A DNA stretch of 64,000 nucleotides, from assembly GCA_013398015.1 (NCBI GenBank), contig VZRR01011625.1:1-64000 (forward strand), in the 5' to 3' direction. Shown here in pieces: positions 50,901-64,000 of this stretch; the stretch's first letter is position 1; every line of letters starts with the position of its first letter. The notes below the pieces were generated by a model. The model was not told the DNA's origin, made no database searches, and worked only from the letters and a program-made list of their open reading frames with translations. The stretch is from Oreocharis arfaki (Eukaryota > Chordata > Aves > Passeriformes > Paramythiidae). A program made the position numbers and the translations under genes.

Positions 50901-53786
50901 TATTCACGAGCAGTTATTTAACATGGTAAAGTAAGTGGTGATATCTGGGGTTCTTGGAGAGATTTGAATGTGCCTTTTTTTTTTTTGGAAAAACGGCTGC
51001 TGATTTGCTGGTTGTTTTGGTGAAGGGTAGTTATGGTGAGGGTAGTGATGTCTGCAGAGATGTAGAAAAGAGTCCCCAAAGAAAGTTTTGTGGCTTAACT
51101 GTACAGGACAAAGCAGTTTGAATTTTGGCTATGTGAACTCTGCCCATTATGAGTTAAGAATTACGGCTTTTGGGGCTCAAATGCGTAATTTGGAAGTACA
51201 CAGTGAGCTCATGAACTCATGACTATGGGATTATTCAGGTGAGTAAGAACTACGCTGTTGTAGCTTCAATGAACCATCATTTTACAGAGGAATATTTTGT
51301 TGTGGGCCGTTCGTGTGACAGTCTGTGCTCACACATCTGTGTTTAAATTAGGTTTTTGTACATAAAAAAATGTTAATACGGAAGTGCCTGTCCTGCCTAT
51401 AAGTATGAGGAAGCTTTTACAGGGAGAATGAACTTTTCTGTGCATTTGGAGAACATGTAGCATGTTAGTGCAATGAAGGACAACAGCCCCTGCATACCAA
51501 ATTTTCATTTTCTGTGGGAGTCACTATGCCATAGTTGCTTCCCCTTCGCCACCACTCCTATGCACTTTTCTGAATCCCAAATGGCTTATTGTTAGAGCCA
51601 AAGGAGGGGCTCAGTTCTGCTTTCAAGGCAATGTCAGCATCTCTGATGGCATTGATTTAAATTTAAACTTTACGGACCTGCATCAACAGAGGAGAAATGC
51701 TGCATGTGCAAGTGTGCAGTGGAAAGAAAGACATGAAAATTTGATATTGTAACTTTTTGGTTCTTTTGAGTCCTATTTACGTGCAAGGTAGAAGAAAGAT
51801 TTACGTGTGCAACACTGTCATTATTGAATTGAACTCATGAAATTAAAATTATTTTATTTATTTCTCCATTTGTTGGTCTCAGTTCCTCCGGTCTTCACAA
51901 TAGACAATTCTGGGAGACTGGGATTAGAAGCAGCTGCAGGCTTTCGTGTGATCTGAAGGGCACAGTAGGAGTATAAAGAATTTAAACATCATTCATTTTC
52001 TTTTCCTTGGCTCCTTTTTCCCCTGCCTTCCCCATGCCATTCCGCATGGCTATCAATCAGTCATTCAGAGCCACGGACAATGACCCCCTACCTTTCACAG
52101 CTCATATCCAAAAATCCTTTGGCAAAGCAGACCTAGACTCCAGCTAGCTCAGCACTGCTGGAAGTCACATTCTGCACTGCTGGACATTGGGATTCATGAA
52201 TCACAGGCTTGCACTGTACACCAAGTACCTTCAATCATTTGTCAGAAACATTGGCTGATCACTGTCTGAGCACTATATACTTGCACCTTTGTTTTAATGC
52301 CTTTTCAGTTTTCACAATGAGCCTGGTGAACCTCACTGGAATGAAGTTCTTTTCTGATTAAAATGTCTTGTCTTTAAATCCAGCTTTGCAGCAGGGATGC
52401 CAGCCTGAAGGGCACAGCATGGCCAGGGTACACTTCTGGTGATTGATACAACTTCACTTTCTCGATGATCATCCTGAATAAATCTCCTCAGTATTTTCAG
52501 ACATGATGTAGATGCCCTTTACGTCCATATAAATCTTCAGCCAGGAGAAAATTAGCCAAGTCCAGACATTGATCTTGTGAGGTAAATTGTACCTAGGCAG
52601 CAGGGGATCCATTGATAAACAGTGAAGCAATGCAGATAACTTACCCGCTTACTTTTAATCAATGCAGCTTCTCACAATGTATTATTCCAGCAATGGGTCT
52701 AAATCACTGTGCACTATAAGAGTTGTTTTCAAAACCTTTTAATCTAATTGGAAAATCTTCCTTTCTACTGGTAATAAACACCCACTAAACTGTCTGCACC
52801 TAATTGAGCTGTAGTAATTTATGTGAGCTCCCCACTGCTTTTTCTCCCTTTAATCAGACATACTGCTTTACATCTTTAACTAATGAAACCTAAGACTTTG
52901 CCAGGAAGATTTGATCAAATGTCACTACTGAATAAATCTTCATTAACACTGACATGTCCCACAGCCTCTCCATGTCCCTCTTCATCATTAACTCAGAGCA
53001 ACACCATCATAGAAAGGTGATGGCCACTACTCTATTTACATACATAATTAAGTGGTAGTCAACAATGTCACACCAAATAAGAACCTGAAAAGAAAATTTA
53101 TTGTAGCTTTTTGTCAGAACATAATGATAGTAACTGCAGTGAAGCACTTTTTCCTAGAAAGGAGATCTCAGCTCTAGACATGTGCTAGAAATGCCACAGC
53201 TGCCACAAACATTCCTAGAAAGCCTTGCCTGTCGTAAAGCTGTTTAGATCTGTCGTTATTCTTGATAAATAAGAATTCCTCCCCACTTAGCAGTGGTTTG
53301 CAGAGGTATTCCAGTCAGATAGTGAGAACCATACAACTGCTTCCCAAAGGAGTATCAGGTATCCACATATGTGGTACCTAGCACAAGCCCTTTGATGATA
53401 TTGCCAGATATAACATAACTACCACCTGTCAGTACTAAATAGAACAGTAAAAGGTGATACTCCCATACCTGTGTGGAAGAGAATGAGAGAACTTTCCAGA
53501 GTAGGCCAATATTGACCAGAATTGAAGTTATAGGGGAAAGAGGAGCAAACCAGTGCTCTATGAGGCAAAACAAAACTTGATGGTGTAAAAAATATTTATT
53601 TGAACCGATGGAAAATGAATGTTGAGGGTTTTAACAGAGTAAGTGTCAAGCAAAGTTATTGGGGCATGTAAAGTGACAAAAATGTGGAAGAAAACTGCTT
53701 TTTGGGTTTTCCCTAATGGCATAGATGACTGTTTTACACATAAAAAATCAGAGATGCCAGAAGAAAAGCATTCAGAATACCAGCAG

Positions 53787-53806
53787 TAGGTATTTCAGGT
53801 ATTTCA
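53787..53806 (+). repeat. Two-copy AGGTATTTC direct repeat
   Basis: The nonamer AGGTATTTC is present at 53787-53795 and 53796-53804 in perfect tandem, followed by AG. It is a small slippage product without evident function. Confidence 0.55.
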
Positions 53807-54322
53807 GCATTAATTCCACTGATAAAGTTGATTCTGTACTGTCTTTCACTGTAAAGTCAGCATGAATGAATGCTTTGGAAAGTCTTTGTGTTGCTCATCA
53901 AACATTCAGTAAGCGCTAAAAGACCAAAAAAAAGTTAGGAATGTGAATGCTGGTACTTTAACGGGAATTGGGATGAATGTCGAAGGATGAATTGGGAAAT
54001 GCGTATTGAAATGGAGTTGGGGGCAGGGACTGTGATGGCAGAGATGTTAATTGCTAAATGGGACAAAAAGGAGTCAAGGAGCTGCTCATAGTGGCCAGTG
54101 ATAAGGTTGAAAAAGAAGACAATTTTGACTAGTGGAGTTTGTCAAAGGCCTGGTGTCTGGCAGGTAATGAAGGCAGGAAAGACTGAACAGAGCCCCACCT
54201 GACCGGGCCTGGCATTTTCCTTGAAATGCTTCCTGAGCTATGGTTTTGCAGAGTGCATGCATTGATTGAATTGGGCCTGCTAAGCTCAGCAGACATTTTC
54301 TGTCTGCAGCATTTCCTGGTGA

Positions 54323-54380
54323 TACATATGTGTGTGTGTATATATTATATATACATATACATGCATGCGTGAGTGTGTAG
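54323..54380. repeat. Compound TG/TA microsatellite
   Basis: A TG run passes into TA-rich sequence (GTATATATTATATATAC, nearly palindromic) and then into ATGCATGCGTGAGTGTG. This is a typical compound dinucleotide repeat. It could be polymorphic and could form hairpins. Confidence 0.7.
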
Positions 54381-57366
54381 TGTGTCTGACTCTTCCACAA
54401 ACCACGTGTGTGAGTGGTCTTCTAAGAAACCCTCTGGTCCCTTCCACAATCAACATTTTTTTACTGGCGTGGAATGACAACAATTGAGTTAAGGTGAGGA
54501 AACAGGAGGCAGGACTAGGATGAATAAAATAAAACTTTTATATTTACTTTTTATACCGTGTCATGGAGACCAAAGGAAAACTTGAGATTTAAGAGAGAGA
54601 GTGCATTTGGATATTCTTTAGGCCTTTGTTTGCTATTAGCAACTTTTAAAACTATTCATCCATGAATAATGTTTTGTAAGGTCAATAATACTTTCTGAAA
54701 TGTGCTTAACAATCATTGTCTGGCCTTCCATTTTAGACAAATCACTTAAAATAAATGTCAGTCATAAATGATTTTGGAGCATAGATGGAGCCTGAAAAAA
54801 ATTTTGTTTTTCAGGGGCAGATTTTAGCTTGAAATAGCTCTGTTCACTTGTGTTTCTGAGGGATTTATTTCGGCTTGCTCTAACACTCAATGATAAAAGG
54901 AAAACTCGTAGTTGATGATTTGTATTATGTGATTTAGTTAAATTCTGTATTTCTTTAATCAAGAGAAACATTATCAGTTCTGCTGTACAATAATACTCTG
55001 TGTGACTATGGAAGGAACATTGTTTGAAAGGTGAAGATGAAAGTAGAATTGCCAAGTACACTCAGAAAAACAGGGACAGGTGGAGATTTTAGAGATACCT
55101 GCTAGCCTGTGGTTACGCTAAATATGACACATGCATCAAGTATATTTCAGAAGGGCTTGGTATCTACCATACAAATTCCACATACGGATGATTTTAATAA
55201 GGAAGTAATTTTGTTGCAGATATCATGTCTTGGCATTATATTTTAGCATAGTTTGTAGCATCTCTCATTGGCTAATGTTTCATGTTGATGATAAAGACTA
55301 CGGGTGGATCTTCTCGTCAGTACTGAGGAATAGCTACGTGATCTGTCAAAACAAAGAAATCACTTCCAGAACTGCTGAGCTTTTCAACAGCAACTGTAGA
55401 AGTCCTAAAGGTTTGGAAGGCCCATGACTGAAAATAATCCATGGTATAGATATAAACATGCTTCTTGTATGCATGTGTCTATCAGAGAGGATATATTATG
55501 TAATAACTTACCTTGTAGCCCTGCATTACACCTATTCCACTGTAATACATGATGTGAAGCTGCCTTTGGATACCTGATACATGCATGCAGGTAAAAAAAA
55601 AGTGTTTATGTACTTTCTGAGAAACAGACATCACAACAGATATCACAGAATTTTATTCAGACATAATTTATCTTTCTGGGCTATTATATCAGCATATCCA
55701 CCATATCCAGTAATAGTGTATGTGATCCATTTGGGCCAATTGCCTGCCAGTCACTGCTTTCTCTTGTTTTCTTTTTTACTGCTTTAGCCCAGAGAATGTG
55801 AAAAACTGCTCAACTTGAGTATGCACACAAACAGAAACAGCAGATTAAAGCATGTTTTACAGCTTATGTTGTGCTACTGGAAACCTGGAACCTGTAGGTC
55901 AATGACACTGTTTTATTTCTTTTCCAATGATGGAAGAGGGAAAAAGATGAACTACAAGATGATCAAAAAGCATTTCTCCACTGCTGCTCCTTGATGTACT
56001 ATTCTCTGTAATATAAATGCTATAATAAATCATACTTTCTATTTGTTCCATGTCTTGGGGTCAGTGTTCAGCACACTCAGTGGAACTGGTATTTTTTTAT
56101 ACTGTTCCAATGAAAGCCTTTGAATATGCTCCAGCCAGCTTATCTGATTGTTTGTTCGGCTCAGCTAAGCAAACCATGAAAGTGCGCCTAAACTAAATTA
56201 CCTGCTGCAAGTCTATACTGGTGTCATTCCAGTAGAGAGTCTTCCATCTGTTTCATTTTATTCCCTTTCTTGTGTCTTTTTCCCAGTCATTGTTCATTAA
56301 AAGCTGTTGAAAACAAAAATATTCGAAAAAACCCATACAGCTGCTTCCAGCAAGCATGTCTGATCTAAATGCCCAAATATTTTAAATTCAAAGAATTATG
56401 TTTTCTGACCTAAAGTGAATTTATTAAAACAGGTAGTACTCTTGGTCTTCAAAATAATAGGAAGAAAGGATCACTAACTTCAGACACGGACATCTGTCAG
56501 ATTTTTTTTTTCTAGGTTTTATGTAACTGGACATGAGATGTTACCAAGAATAATTGTAGCAAGAAGGTCACTACCTTAATAGGGTTAAACCTCAATCACC
56601 AGGAACAAACCGTGGGCACATTTCTTGGAAAGAAGATCTGAATTGTGTGACTTGGAAGGTTGGAAAGAAGGAGCAACAAATTTCAAAAAGAAATATGCAG
56701 CTTGTAAGGACCTAAAATATTTTTTTTTCTGTCAGGTTTCTGAACCTATGCTAAATCTTTTGGGGGAGTGAATACATGAAAGGATACCTGATGTGACTGT
56801 GAGACAGGGCTTAAAGAGCTTCAACTGGGTTGTCATCAGACAGTCCTCTTGGAGAGCAGAGCTTAGAAAGAAGTATTCTGAAAAATATGAAAGAACAATT
56901 CCCTTTGATAAGGCTTATCATCAACCCAACAACATACAGATAGCTGGATTAAAATTGGAAGAACATTTTTGCAACGTTTTACGCACCTTAATTTTTCGTA
57001 TTGTTTCATCTTGCTCTCAGCTCAACATTTTGTACTTTGCTTTCCATGATGCTCTGAAAAAAAGAAAACTCAATTTCAAAGAATTTGAGATTATGAGATC
57101 CTTGTTTTCCGAGGCAAAACAGTCTCATTTGGTTAAGAGTCTTCCTTGCCAGTGAATGTCTAAAAGAAATTTTGCTGAATTAGGGAACAGTGTTATTTAA
57201 AACTTTCCCTCAATGGCAAAAACACTAAGGAAATCTGTGGATGAGATGGTACCTGCCTGGAGTCATAGATACATCTGTCTGATTGAGAAGAAATATTAAT
57301 CCCATTTCATGAAATTGTCATTTTTCAAGACAAAGTGCAGGTAAACGTGCATAGCCTGCATCTAAA

Positions 57367-57371
57367 CAACT
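57367..57371. repeat. Target-site duplication, left (CAACT)
   Basis: CAACT directly precedes the LTR's TGTTGTGG end and is repeated directly after its GGGACA end at 57953-57957. A 5-bp duplication agrees with ERVL-type integration. Confidence 0.75.
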
Positions 57372-57952
57372 TGTTGTGGTTTAACCCCAGCTGGCAACTA
57401 AGTACCAGACAGCCACTCACTCACTACCCCACAGCCTCCCTCCTGCCTCTGGTGTGACAGGGAGGAGAATTAGGAAAAGGTAAAACTCATGGGTTGAGAT
57501 AAGAGTAGTTTAATAATTGAAATAAATTAAGATGAAGTAATAATAATGAAAAAGAAGGAGAGAGGAGAATAAAACACAAGAAAAACAAGTGATGCACAAT
57601 TCAGTTACTCACCACGCTCTGAACAATGCCCAGCCTGTTCCTGAGCAGCGAGCAGCAGCTCCCAGCCAGCTCCCCTCAGTTTATATACTGAGCATGATTT
57701 GCTATGATATGGAATATCCCTCTGGCCAGTTTGGATCTGCTGTCCTGGCCGTGCTCCCTCCCAGCTCCCTGCGCACCTCCTCGCTGCCAGAGCATGGGAA
57801 ACTGAAAAGCCCTTGATTTAGAGTAAACACTGCTAAAGCAACACCTAAAATACCAACCTGTTATCATCATTATGCTCACAGGAAACCTAAAGCACAACAC
57901 TCTACCAGCTACTAGGAATAAAATTAGCTCTATCCCAGCTGAAACCGGGACA
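57372..57952 (-). mobile_element. Solo LTR of an avian ERVL-like retrovirus
   Basis: This 581-bp unit begins TG and ends CA and is flanked by matching CAACT target duplications. Its plus-strand start (TGTTGTGGTTTAACCCCAGC) and end (CAGCTGAAACCGGGACA) match, from memory, an LTR family common in bird genomes. Orientation is minus because that strand has a TATATAAA promoter box (plus 57680-57687), followed downstream by an ATTAAA polyadenylation-type signal (plus 57509-57514). No internal gag, pol or env sequence or second LTR is present, so it is a solo LTR left by recombination. Frames at 57589-57816 and 57676-57900 lie inside it and are not genes. Confidence 0.88.
57680..57687 (-). promoter_or_regulatory. 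LTR TATA box
   Basis: TATATAAA on the minus strand, within the solo LTR. It is the expected U3 promoter element and fixes the orientation of the LTR. Whether it is still active is unknown. Confidence 0.65.
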
Positions 57953-57957
57953 CAACT
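57953..57957. repeat. Target-site duplication, right (CAACT)
   Basis: This exact copy of the CAACT at 57367-57371 lies directly outside the LTR end. An undamaged pair suggests a relatively recent insertion, although five bases can persist by chance. Confidence 0.75.
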
Positions 57958-60900
57958 GCATGAAGATAATTTGCCACTTACATTTTTTTCTGAAAAATTT
58001 CACAACTTTTAGAATTGCGGGATTACATCTTTTACACAGGAACAGCATGAAAAATGAACTCAGTAATGTTATCATGTCTCAAATTTGAAGCAAAATTCAC
58101 ATCCTTAATATCTATCAAAAATATTTCCCTTTTCTAAGTAAATTTCTAGTAGGACTTTAGAAAAAAGTGTAATGTGCATTTATGAACCAAAGTTATGCTG
58201 GTCTATTATGTAAAATCAGAGATAACATTAAAAATGAAATGTTTTGGTACAGTACAGAGACAGATATTTGTTGTGAACATCTAAACCTGGATAGTAAATT
58301 TTTTGTGTTGTACAAAGTGGTTTGAGATCCATTTGAGGTATGACAAAAGCACAATAATCAGTAGTACTTTCAACATAAATTTTTATATGGTACAATTTGT
58401 ACAGTTAAGTGACCTCTGAAAGAGTTAGGAAGTGGGTCTTAGTTCAGGTATCAAAGCCCAAACCCATTTTATAAGCTTTTCCTAAATAAGATCCATCTTT
58501 GAATAATGTCAAATCTTCTCAGATAGTAGGCTTTTTCAGAATATTTTTGGCAACTGTATTTCATAGTTGAACAGATGATTAACCGGTTTCCTTCCCCACT
58601 GTTTTGGTCTTTCTTATTTTATTACCTAATCCAAAGTCTACTGAAATTTAGGGGTTCCTCCCCCTCAGAATAATGAGTTTTGTTCTGAGAGTCTCATGAA
58701 TGATGAAATCATGAGCTCTTTTTTTAAAGGACTTCTTAAAATTTTGAATTAAAAATTTTAACAGCTAGAACCACTAGTGTTTTAGAAGGAGTTTTGTATT
58801 ATTTTCTGGTGCTGTGCTCTATACTTGCTGTCTTATCCCTCATTGTTAAACTTCTGCCAGGAAGACACTTGTCATAGCAAATTTTATATTTGTTATTAGA
58901 ATGGGAAAAGCATATCTCTTTTCACTTTGCTTTCCTCAGTAAAGTATATATTATGCTTAAAACAGTGCCATTAAGCTCAGAGCAGAAAATATCAGTAGAT
59001 GTTTCACATATTTCACACTAATGTAATTACAGAGTGGGGGCTCTGTAATGGGACATCTCCCTGCAAAATCTAGCTTTTCAAAATCAATCTTTTTTTCTCT
59101 CAGATCAATAAACTGGAAAAATATTTACTGTAACATTTTACAGCGAAACTTATAAATACTGTCTGACATCTAAAATGAATTTTTGTTTCTCTTTCAATGC
59201 TGATTGATTTGCTTGTAATGTAGTTTTCTCCCTATTGCATCATACTCATACACTTCTGCTGAAGACCCTTCTTTAATTAGTAAGCATTAGCAACATCTTT
59301 CAGCAGGAGGAAGAAACCCAGTTGCCAACTTTTCAGTGGGACAACAACACTTCAGAGCACATCAGTCCATAGTCAATGTGTGTTTTCGAAGGAAATTTCA
59401 TCTACATAGGTAAATATTAAATCATTAAAAACATTTAAATTGAGTGAAAGACTGAACAGAAGATAGAGTGATGATGTGACTGACAGATATAAAAGCATTT
59501 TTATTCTGAGAATTAATGGTGTTCCGTTTGCAAGAAAAAATCCATAATAAGTGCAGGTGAGCCAGTCTGATCGAGAGGTAGCACTTATCTCTTGCAGTGA
59601 GGGTGGCACAGTCTACTTAAAGGGTAGTCTACTGATTGCATAGACAAGGCATTCTCTGTCCTTGGTTTTTAGGTGAAGGCTCTAGGTGCAATATGTCTCA
59701 AATACCTTTAGGTGTCCGAATAACAAACATCCTCCCTCTAGTTAATTGCCTCTGTGGTCAATGGGCAGAAACGGGCACTTCCAGCCAGTGATTCACTGGA
59801 CAGATTATCCTTGAGCAAAACAAATCATGCCTCAGATGTGCCTCCATAAGTGTCAAAATTTGGCTGAGATTAATCTTGCCCAAATACCTTCTGTGAAATA
59901 TAATTCAGTCATGCTCAGGTGACTGGAGTCAGAGCTGGGCTGGTGGACAAATTCTCCAGCCTAGCTGAGCCTCTAAGGCTGCTACTGAATGAAGACCATT
60001 GGGCCTGCATGATCTCAACCTCTGTGAGGTGCCAGAGTTTGAGATCTTATGCCCTGAACTGCTCCCTTTGCTTTTTTATAAAGTGTGTAAGAAGATCACT
60101 ATCTTTTGTATCTACAAATCAATTGAGACTCACTATGCTTGTGAATATCGATATCCTCTGTATATAGGTATACGTAAAAAGAAAAAGTAAATCATATATA
60201 TAATAAAAATTATACATGAGAACATAAATATAAAATTGAAAAGTTTTACTAGGTAAGTGGGAGGCTTCAATTTTTGTGCTCCCACATCATTACAGTTGTA
60301 TCATTACAATTCTATCCACTTGTTCATTCCTGAAACTTGGTTAAAGTGTTATATTTAAACATTTATGGACTAGTTTTCATACAAATATATTACATTATTA
60401 TCAGTAACTTAAAGGCAGACTATAGCAAAATTTAATCACTGTCATTTGTGCCTTGGAAGTAAAAGGTCATGCTATATTTATATTTGCTTGAGTTTATAGT
60501 GTCACGGACACATGAATTTGACAAAACACAGTGCAATAATATTTTGTGAAAATCACGGAGAACCCTGAAGCCAAACGTTAGTGATCAGCTCTTCTTTGGG
60601 GATTACAGGAATTTGCAATCAGGTATAATTTTTTTCCCCCAAGTCCCTGTGTGTTGATTTTGCTTCAGTTCCTGGGAATACCTAGGTGTCATAAAGGGAT
60701 AGATCTGTATTACTATTTACAAACTTCACAAAATATAGTAGTGGTTGGGAATGATTTTCCCGTGCATAAAAAGGAGCTGAGTTGTAAAACATGGAGGTGA
60801 TGTTTTTGTTCTATCTGATTTCCCACAACAAGTAAGCATACTGGATTGTGATCCACAGCTCAGATTAGTAAGATGACAGCATGGGAAATGTATTGGCTGA

Positions 60901-62641
60901 TCCTCCCATGTGTTGAGTTGCTGCCTTCTGACTTCTTTTTCCTCAGGGTTTTATATTTTTTCATGATGATAGTTTTCTCTTTAGTTAGTCTTGCAACCAG
61001 AACTTGTTGCCTAGATGTCTTACCTAGGTGTTAATGCAGTAACAACAGGTCTTCAACCACTTACAGTAAAAGCGGGTTAGGCAATGTATCTTTACAGAAC
61101 TGGGCCCTGGCTACTGAGTAGCTAAACAGTGCAAGATTGAATGAATCCCACATTACAGCCAGTGCTGAAGAAGATGCCCATGATGAAGAAAATAACTGGG
61201 CAGTTACATAAGGAGGTCTTCTGTGGGGGTTCAGATTATTTATGATTTGGTTGAGAGGTCTTTTCTGGACAAACCGTCAAAGAGGAAACCATATTATGTT
61301 GGATATGATCATGTCATCTTTTGAAATGTTGAACAATTTTTAGCTGGTCAGTTTTTATCTTGAGCTGACTTTGTGTCATGAAGTACATCCAGGCAGTTAT
61401 CATTCCCTTGTTACTTTCTTCTCCCAACTTAAGTCTCAAGATATCCTCAGCTGCTGATTCTCAGCTTTTGCATTAGAGCCTGAAATACTGAACTGTATCT
61501 CTCAGATAAAAATATCAATTCTCTGTCACTTACCAGCTTGGCAGGCCTCCTGGCCAGACTTGCACAGATTGCTCTTCCTGCCTGTGCTCTGAGTGTGTCT
61601 CCTGCAGTAATGGCATCAGGGCACCCTTGGCACGGCTTCGCTTGGCTGCTCTGAAGAAATGCTTTTGCTGACAGTGTGTGTTGTGAATCAGAAACACACT
61701 GGCCTACATAAGGACTGGCTCGGATGGCCACCTTTTCACTGATCCTCTGCTCTAATCATCCCTTTGCATCCTTTTTCCTTACTCTACCATGGTTTCTTGT
61801 TCCTTAGCACCAGAGGATGGGCCAGCCACCCCCAGCCACCCTCAGTCATAGGTTTGCCTTCTTGCCAGGAATATGTAGGCACATGAACATGGCAGTCTTC
61901 TGGCCTCTTAAGACACAGTGGCACACGTACAGTCATCATCTTCCTTATTGTCTTCCTTATCTTTTTCAAAGTGACCACTGCCGCTATCACCACCTCCTTG
62001 AAACCTGCCCTCTCTTGGTATTTCCTCTCTCTTTGTTCATAACTCCCTGCCACCAGACGTTACTGCTGTCACAGCACGAGCCTAAACCTTGACATCTTTG
62101 TTATTAGAGATGATAACTAGTTATAGCACCAGCTGCAGAAAGCTATAGCTCCTTCACTTCTTTTGGAGGCATATCCCACTGCTCTGGAAACAACAGGAAA
62201 CAAGTTTTCCACTTCAGGAAAAATATGCAGCTGCATTATTACTTGTGGGACCACTGCCAGGCTCCAGCCTGAGCTGCCTCTCAGTGCACTTTGCTCACAA
62301 GCCGTTCAGGAGGTTGGTACACACACACACGCGCACAGAGAGACAAGAGACAGACAATCCTTGCAGAACCAGTACACAAATACTGTTCCAGTGGTGATGT
62401 AGGTGGGGTTCTGAAGTTTCATCCAAGCTGTTGCTGACCATAGAAGGCTGGTGCATAAACATTGCTGTCAAGGAGCTGCCTAGAAATACCGCCTAAATCC
62501 AACATCACATATGCTGGCTGAGTGGATGGTGAGATGCAGCGCAGTCGAGCATGAGCCATAAGCAGCTCGTCCCATGTGAGTATGTAAACTTGCTTCATTT
62601 GCAACCAAAAAGTAACGTAGCATTGCTCACGTCCTGTATTA
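57958..62641. other. Stretch with no gene recognised
   Basis: AT-rich sequence up to about 61.4 kb, then a GC-richer section (61.45-62.40 kb) with overlapping frames on both strands. A minus-strand frame open from about 61752 to 61447 contains a GTAAGT donor-like site at plus 61528-61533. It has no convincing acceptor and no recognisable protein. A short AC/GC dinucleotide tract lies near 62318-62335. Confidence 0.5.
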
Positions 62642-62968
62642 ATCACAGAATAATAGAAATATATAATCATCAAGGTTGGAAAAGACCTCCAATGTCATCA
62701 AGTCCAGCCTTTGAGTGAACACCACTATGCCACCTGAAGCATGGGACTAAGTGCCATGTCCAGTCTTTTCTTAAACACTTCCAGTGATGGTAACTCCATC
62801 ATCTCCCTTGGCAGCGTTTTTCAACGTTTACCCACCCTTTCAGTGAAAAACTTCTTCCTGATATCCATCCTGTACCTCCCCTGGTGTAGCTTTAGATTAT
62901 GTCTGCTTGTCCTGTTGTTAGTTACCTGGGAAAAGAGGCTGACCCCCATCTTGCCACAACACATCTTC
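62642..62968 (-). mobile_element. CR1 LINE 3' fragment (5'-truncated)
   Basis: On the plus strand the element starts ATCACAGAATAATAGAAATA (degraded terminal octamers). It continues through ATCAAGGTTGGAAAAGACCT, CATCAAGTCCAGCCTTTGAG, CAGTGAAAAACTTCTTCCTG, TGTCTGCTTGTCCTGTTG and AAAGAGGCTGACCCCCATCT. It breaks off near TTGCCACAACACATCTTCC. It belongs to a different CR1 group from the copies at 27 and 37 kb. The frame at 62741-63028 lies mostly within it and is not a gene. Confidence 0.92.
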
Positions 62969-64000
62969 CTTTTCTTTTGTTTTCTATCAAATCTGTGTAA
63001 TACCTCTGATTATCTAACAAGAACTTAATGAACTTTATAGAATTAATGGAATTAATAATAATAATTAATAGAATTAAAGAGCTACCGTAAATTTTGATCA
63101 TTCAGCTGAAGTGAAAAATCTACGTTGCTTATCTGTGTCTGATCTAAACCATTTTAAGACACTGTATTTTCCTTAAAGGAAAACATATAGCGCTGACCAG
63201 ACTTATGAATGACCTCTTCATGTAAAGACACTTCTAAGGGGTATTATAAAAAAGCAAAGCACTGTTCTTATTCCCTGTAATTATTGTGTTTTAAGTGTAG
63301 AATCTCAGGAATGGTGAAATTTTGCTATGACACATATGTACGTGGAGGCATGATTGCTTAACGCACTCTGCCACAGAGGGATTCATCCTGTTATTGCAGA
63401 ATACGATGGTGTGAGTGTAATGAGAGGATGACTGATGCAGAAGAGGAATGGACATATCTTGGCCAGTAAGCTTTGGTTCTTTTACAAATTTGTCAGCTGG
63501 GTTGACTTTTTGGTGAGTAATGGCTTCAGTGCCTTGGCTGGCTTCCTAAAACCATTCAGCAGGCATCCCCGGGAAGTGCCTCTTTAATCCAAGTCTTTTC
63601 TTTTCATCTACAAACTGCCTCGGGATAAGTCTCAGTTGGTTGTGGTTTGGGGGCCCTGGTAAAAGTGTTCAGTGTAGGGAGGCTTTGTGCAAGACAGATG
63701 GCTCTTATTACAGATCTTTGCATTACAAATCGAGGGTAACCAGTCACATGACAGGGGGTCTTGCTCTTGCTTTCTCCTTCCAGGCAGGTGTCCTTCATAT
63801 GAAAGTGGGATTTCAGGCTCTTTCCACAGCCAAAAGCACAGAGAAGTTACAGGAAATGAGCTGCCCATTTGAATCATCTGTGATACTGTCTGATTCAGTA
63901 TTTTGTTTATGAGCACGGGATAGTAGCTTATCCTGAAGGAGTTTGAAGGAAAATGAAGCAAGGAAACCTCTAAGAGAACAAAACCTCCACATCTTGCCCA
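62969..64000. other. Stretch with no gene recognised
   Basis: An ATTAAT/AATAAT-rich patch lies at about 63040-63077, just beyond the CR1. The rest shows only short frames. Between 63604 and 63961 several frames overlap on both strands, which argues that none is selected for coding. No repeat family is recognised. Confidence 0.5.

Larger units (their letters stand above)
49978..57366. other. Unique sequence with no gene recognised
   Basis: No gene or repeat family is recognised apart from simple tracts. The stretch from 50640 to 50900 is dense in TAATTA-type motifs and is discussed as a possible conserved non-coding element. A similar but weaker impression comes from 52.66-52.90 kb. The 120-codon plus frame at 56793-57155 is the longest here and shows no domain or motif. 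Confidence 0.5.

Noticed and set aside
56793..57155. 120-codon plus-strand frame, lysine-rich towards its end
   Set aside because: It starts at a non-ATG codon, has no family resemblance and has no visible splice or promoter support. I treat it as chance.
57589..57900. Two opposing frames near 57.6-57.9 kb
   Set aside because: Both lie inside the solo LTR, which is non-coding promoter and terminal sequence.
61447..61752. GC-richer minus-strand frame with an internal GTAAGT
   Set aside because: There is no convincing acceptor, no recognisable protein, and other frames overlap nearby on both strands.
1..64000. CRISPR arrays, tRNA or rRNA genes, operons, phage or plasmid functions
   Set aside because: I saw no regularly spaced repeats, tRNA-like box A/B pairs in a cloverleaf context, rRNA signatures or closely packed frames. 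The repeats present are those of a bird genome.

Overview
The window reads as a piece of a bird chromosome. It is AT-rich eukaryotic DNA with no bacterial-style gene packing and no open frame longer than about 126 codons. Its recognisable repeats are CR1 LINE fragments, including one 3' end that carries the ATTCTRTG-type octamers, and one avian ERVL-type solo LTR. Other interspersed repeats are scarce, which also fits a bird. I could not tell the species. I found no protein-coding gene, tRNA, rRNA, CRISPR array or complete mobile element that I would call with confidence. The sequence is best described as an intergenic or intronic gene desert.

Layout. From 1 to about 27.2 kb the sequence is unannotated AT-rich DNA with one possible very old CR1/L3-like tail near 12.2 kb. 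Minus-strand CR1 fragments follow at 27.2 kb, 37.0 kb and 43.0 kb. Just beyond the last lies a GC-richer island (about 43.2-43.6 kb) with a CTCF-like motif and a 145-bp candidate minus-strand exon, the best but still weak hint of coding sequence. From 46.03 to 49.98 kb the same roughly 2-kb segment appears twice, interrupted by two single-N gaps. It carries a plus-strand CR1 3' end. The N positions indicate overlapping contigs that were never merged, not a genuine tandem duplication. A homeodomain-motif-rich stretch near 50.6-50.9 kb could be a conserved non-coding element. A solo LTR with an intact 5-bp target duplication sits at 57.37-57.95 kb, and another minus-strand CR1 at 62.64-62.97 kb. 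The remaining sequence, to 64 kb, is featureless to me.

No genes can be shown to work together here, and I did not find a previously undescribed system. The most useful practical observation is the assembly duplication. It inflates the window by about 1.9 kb and duplicates a CR1 and several spurious open frames.
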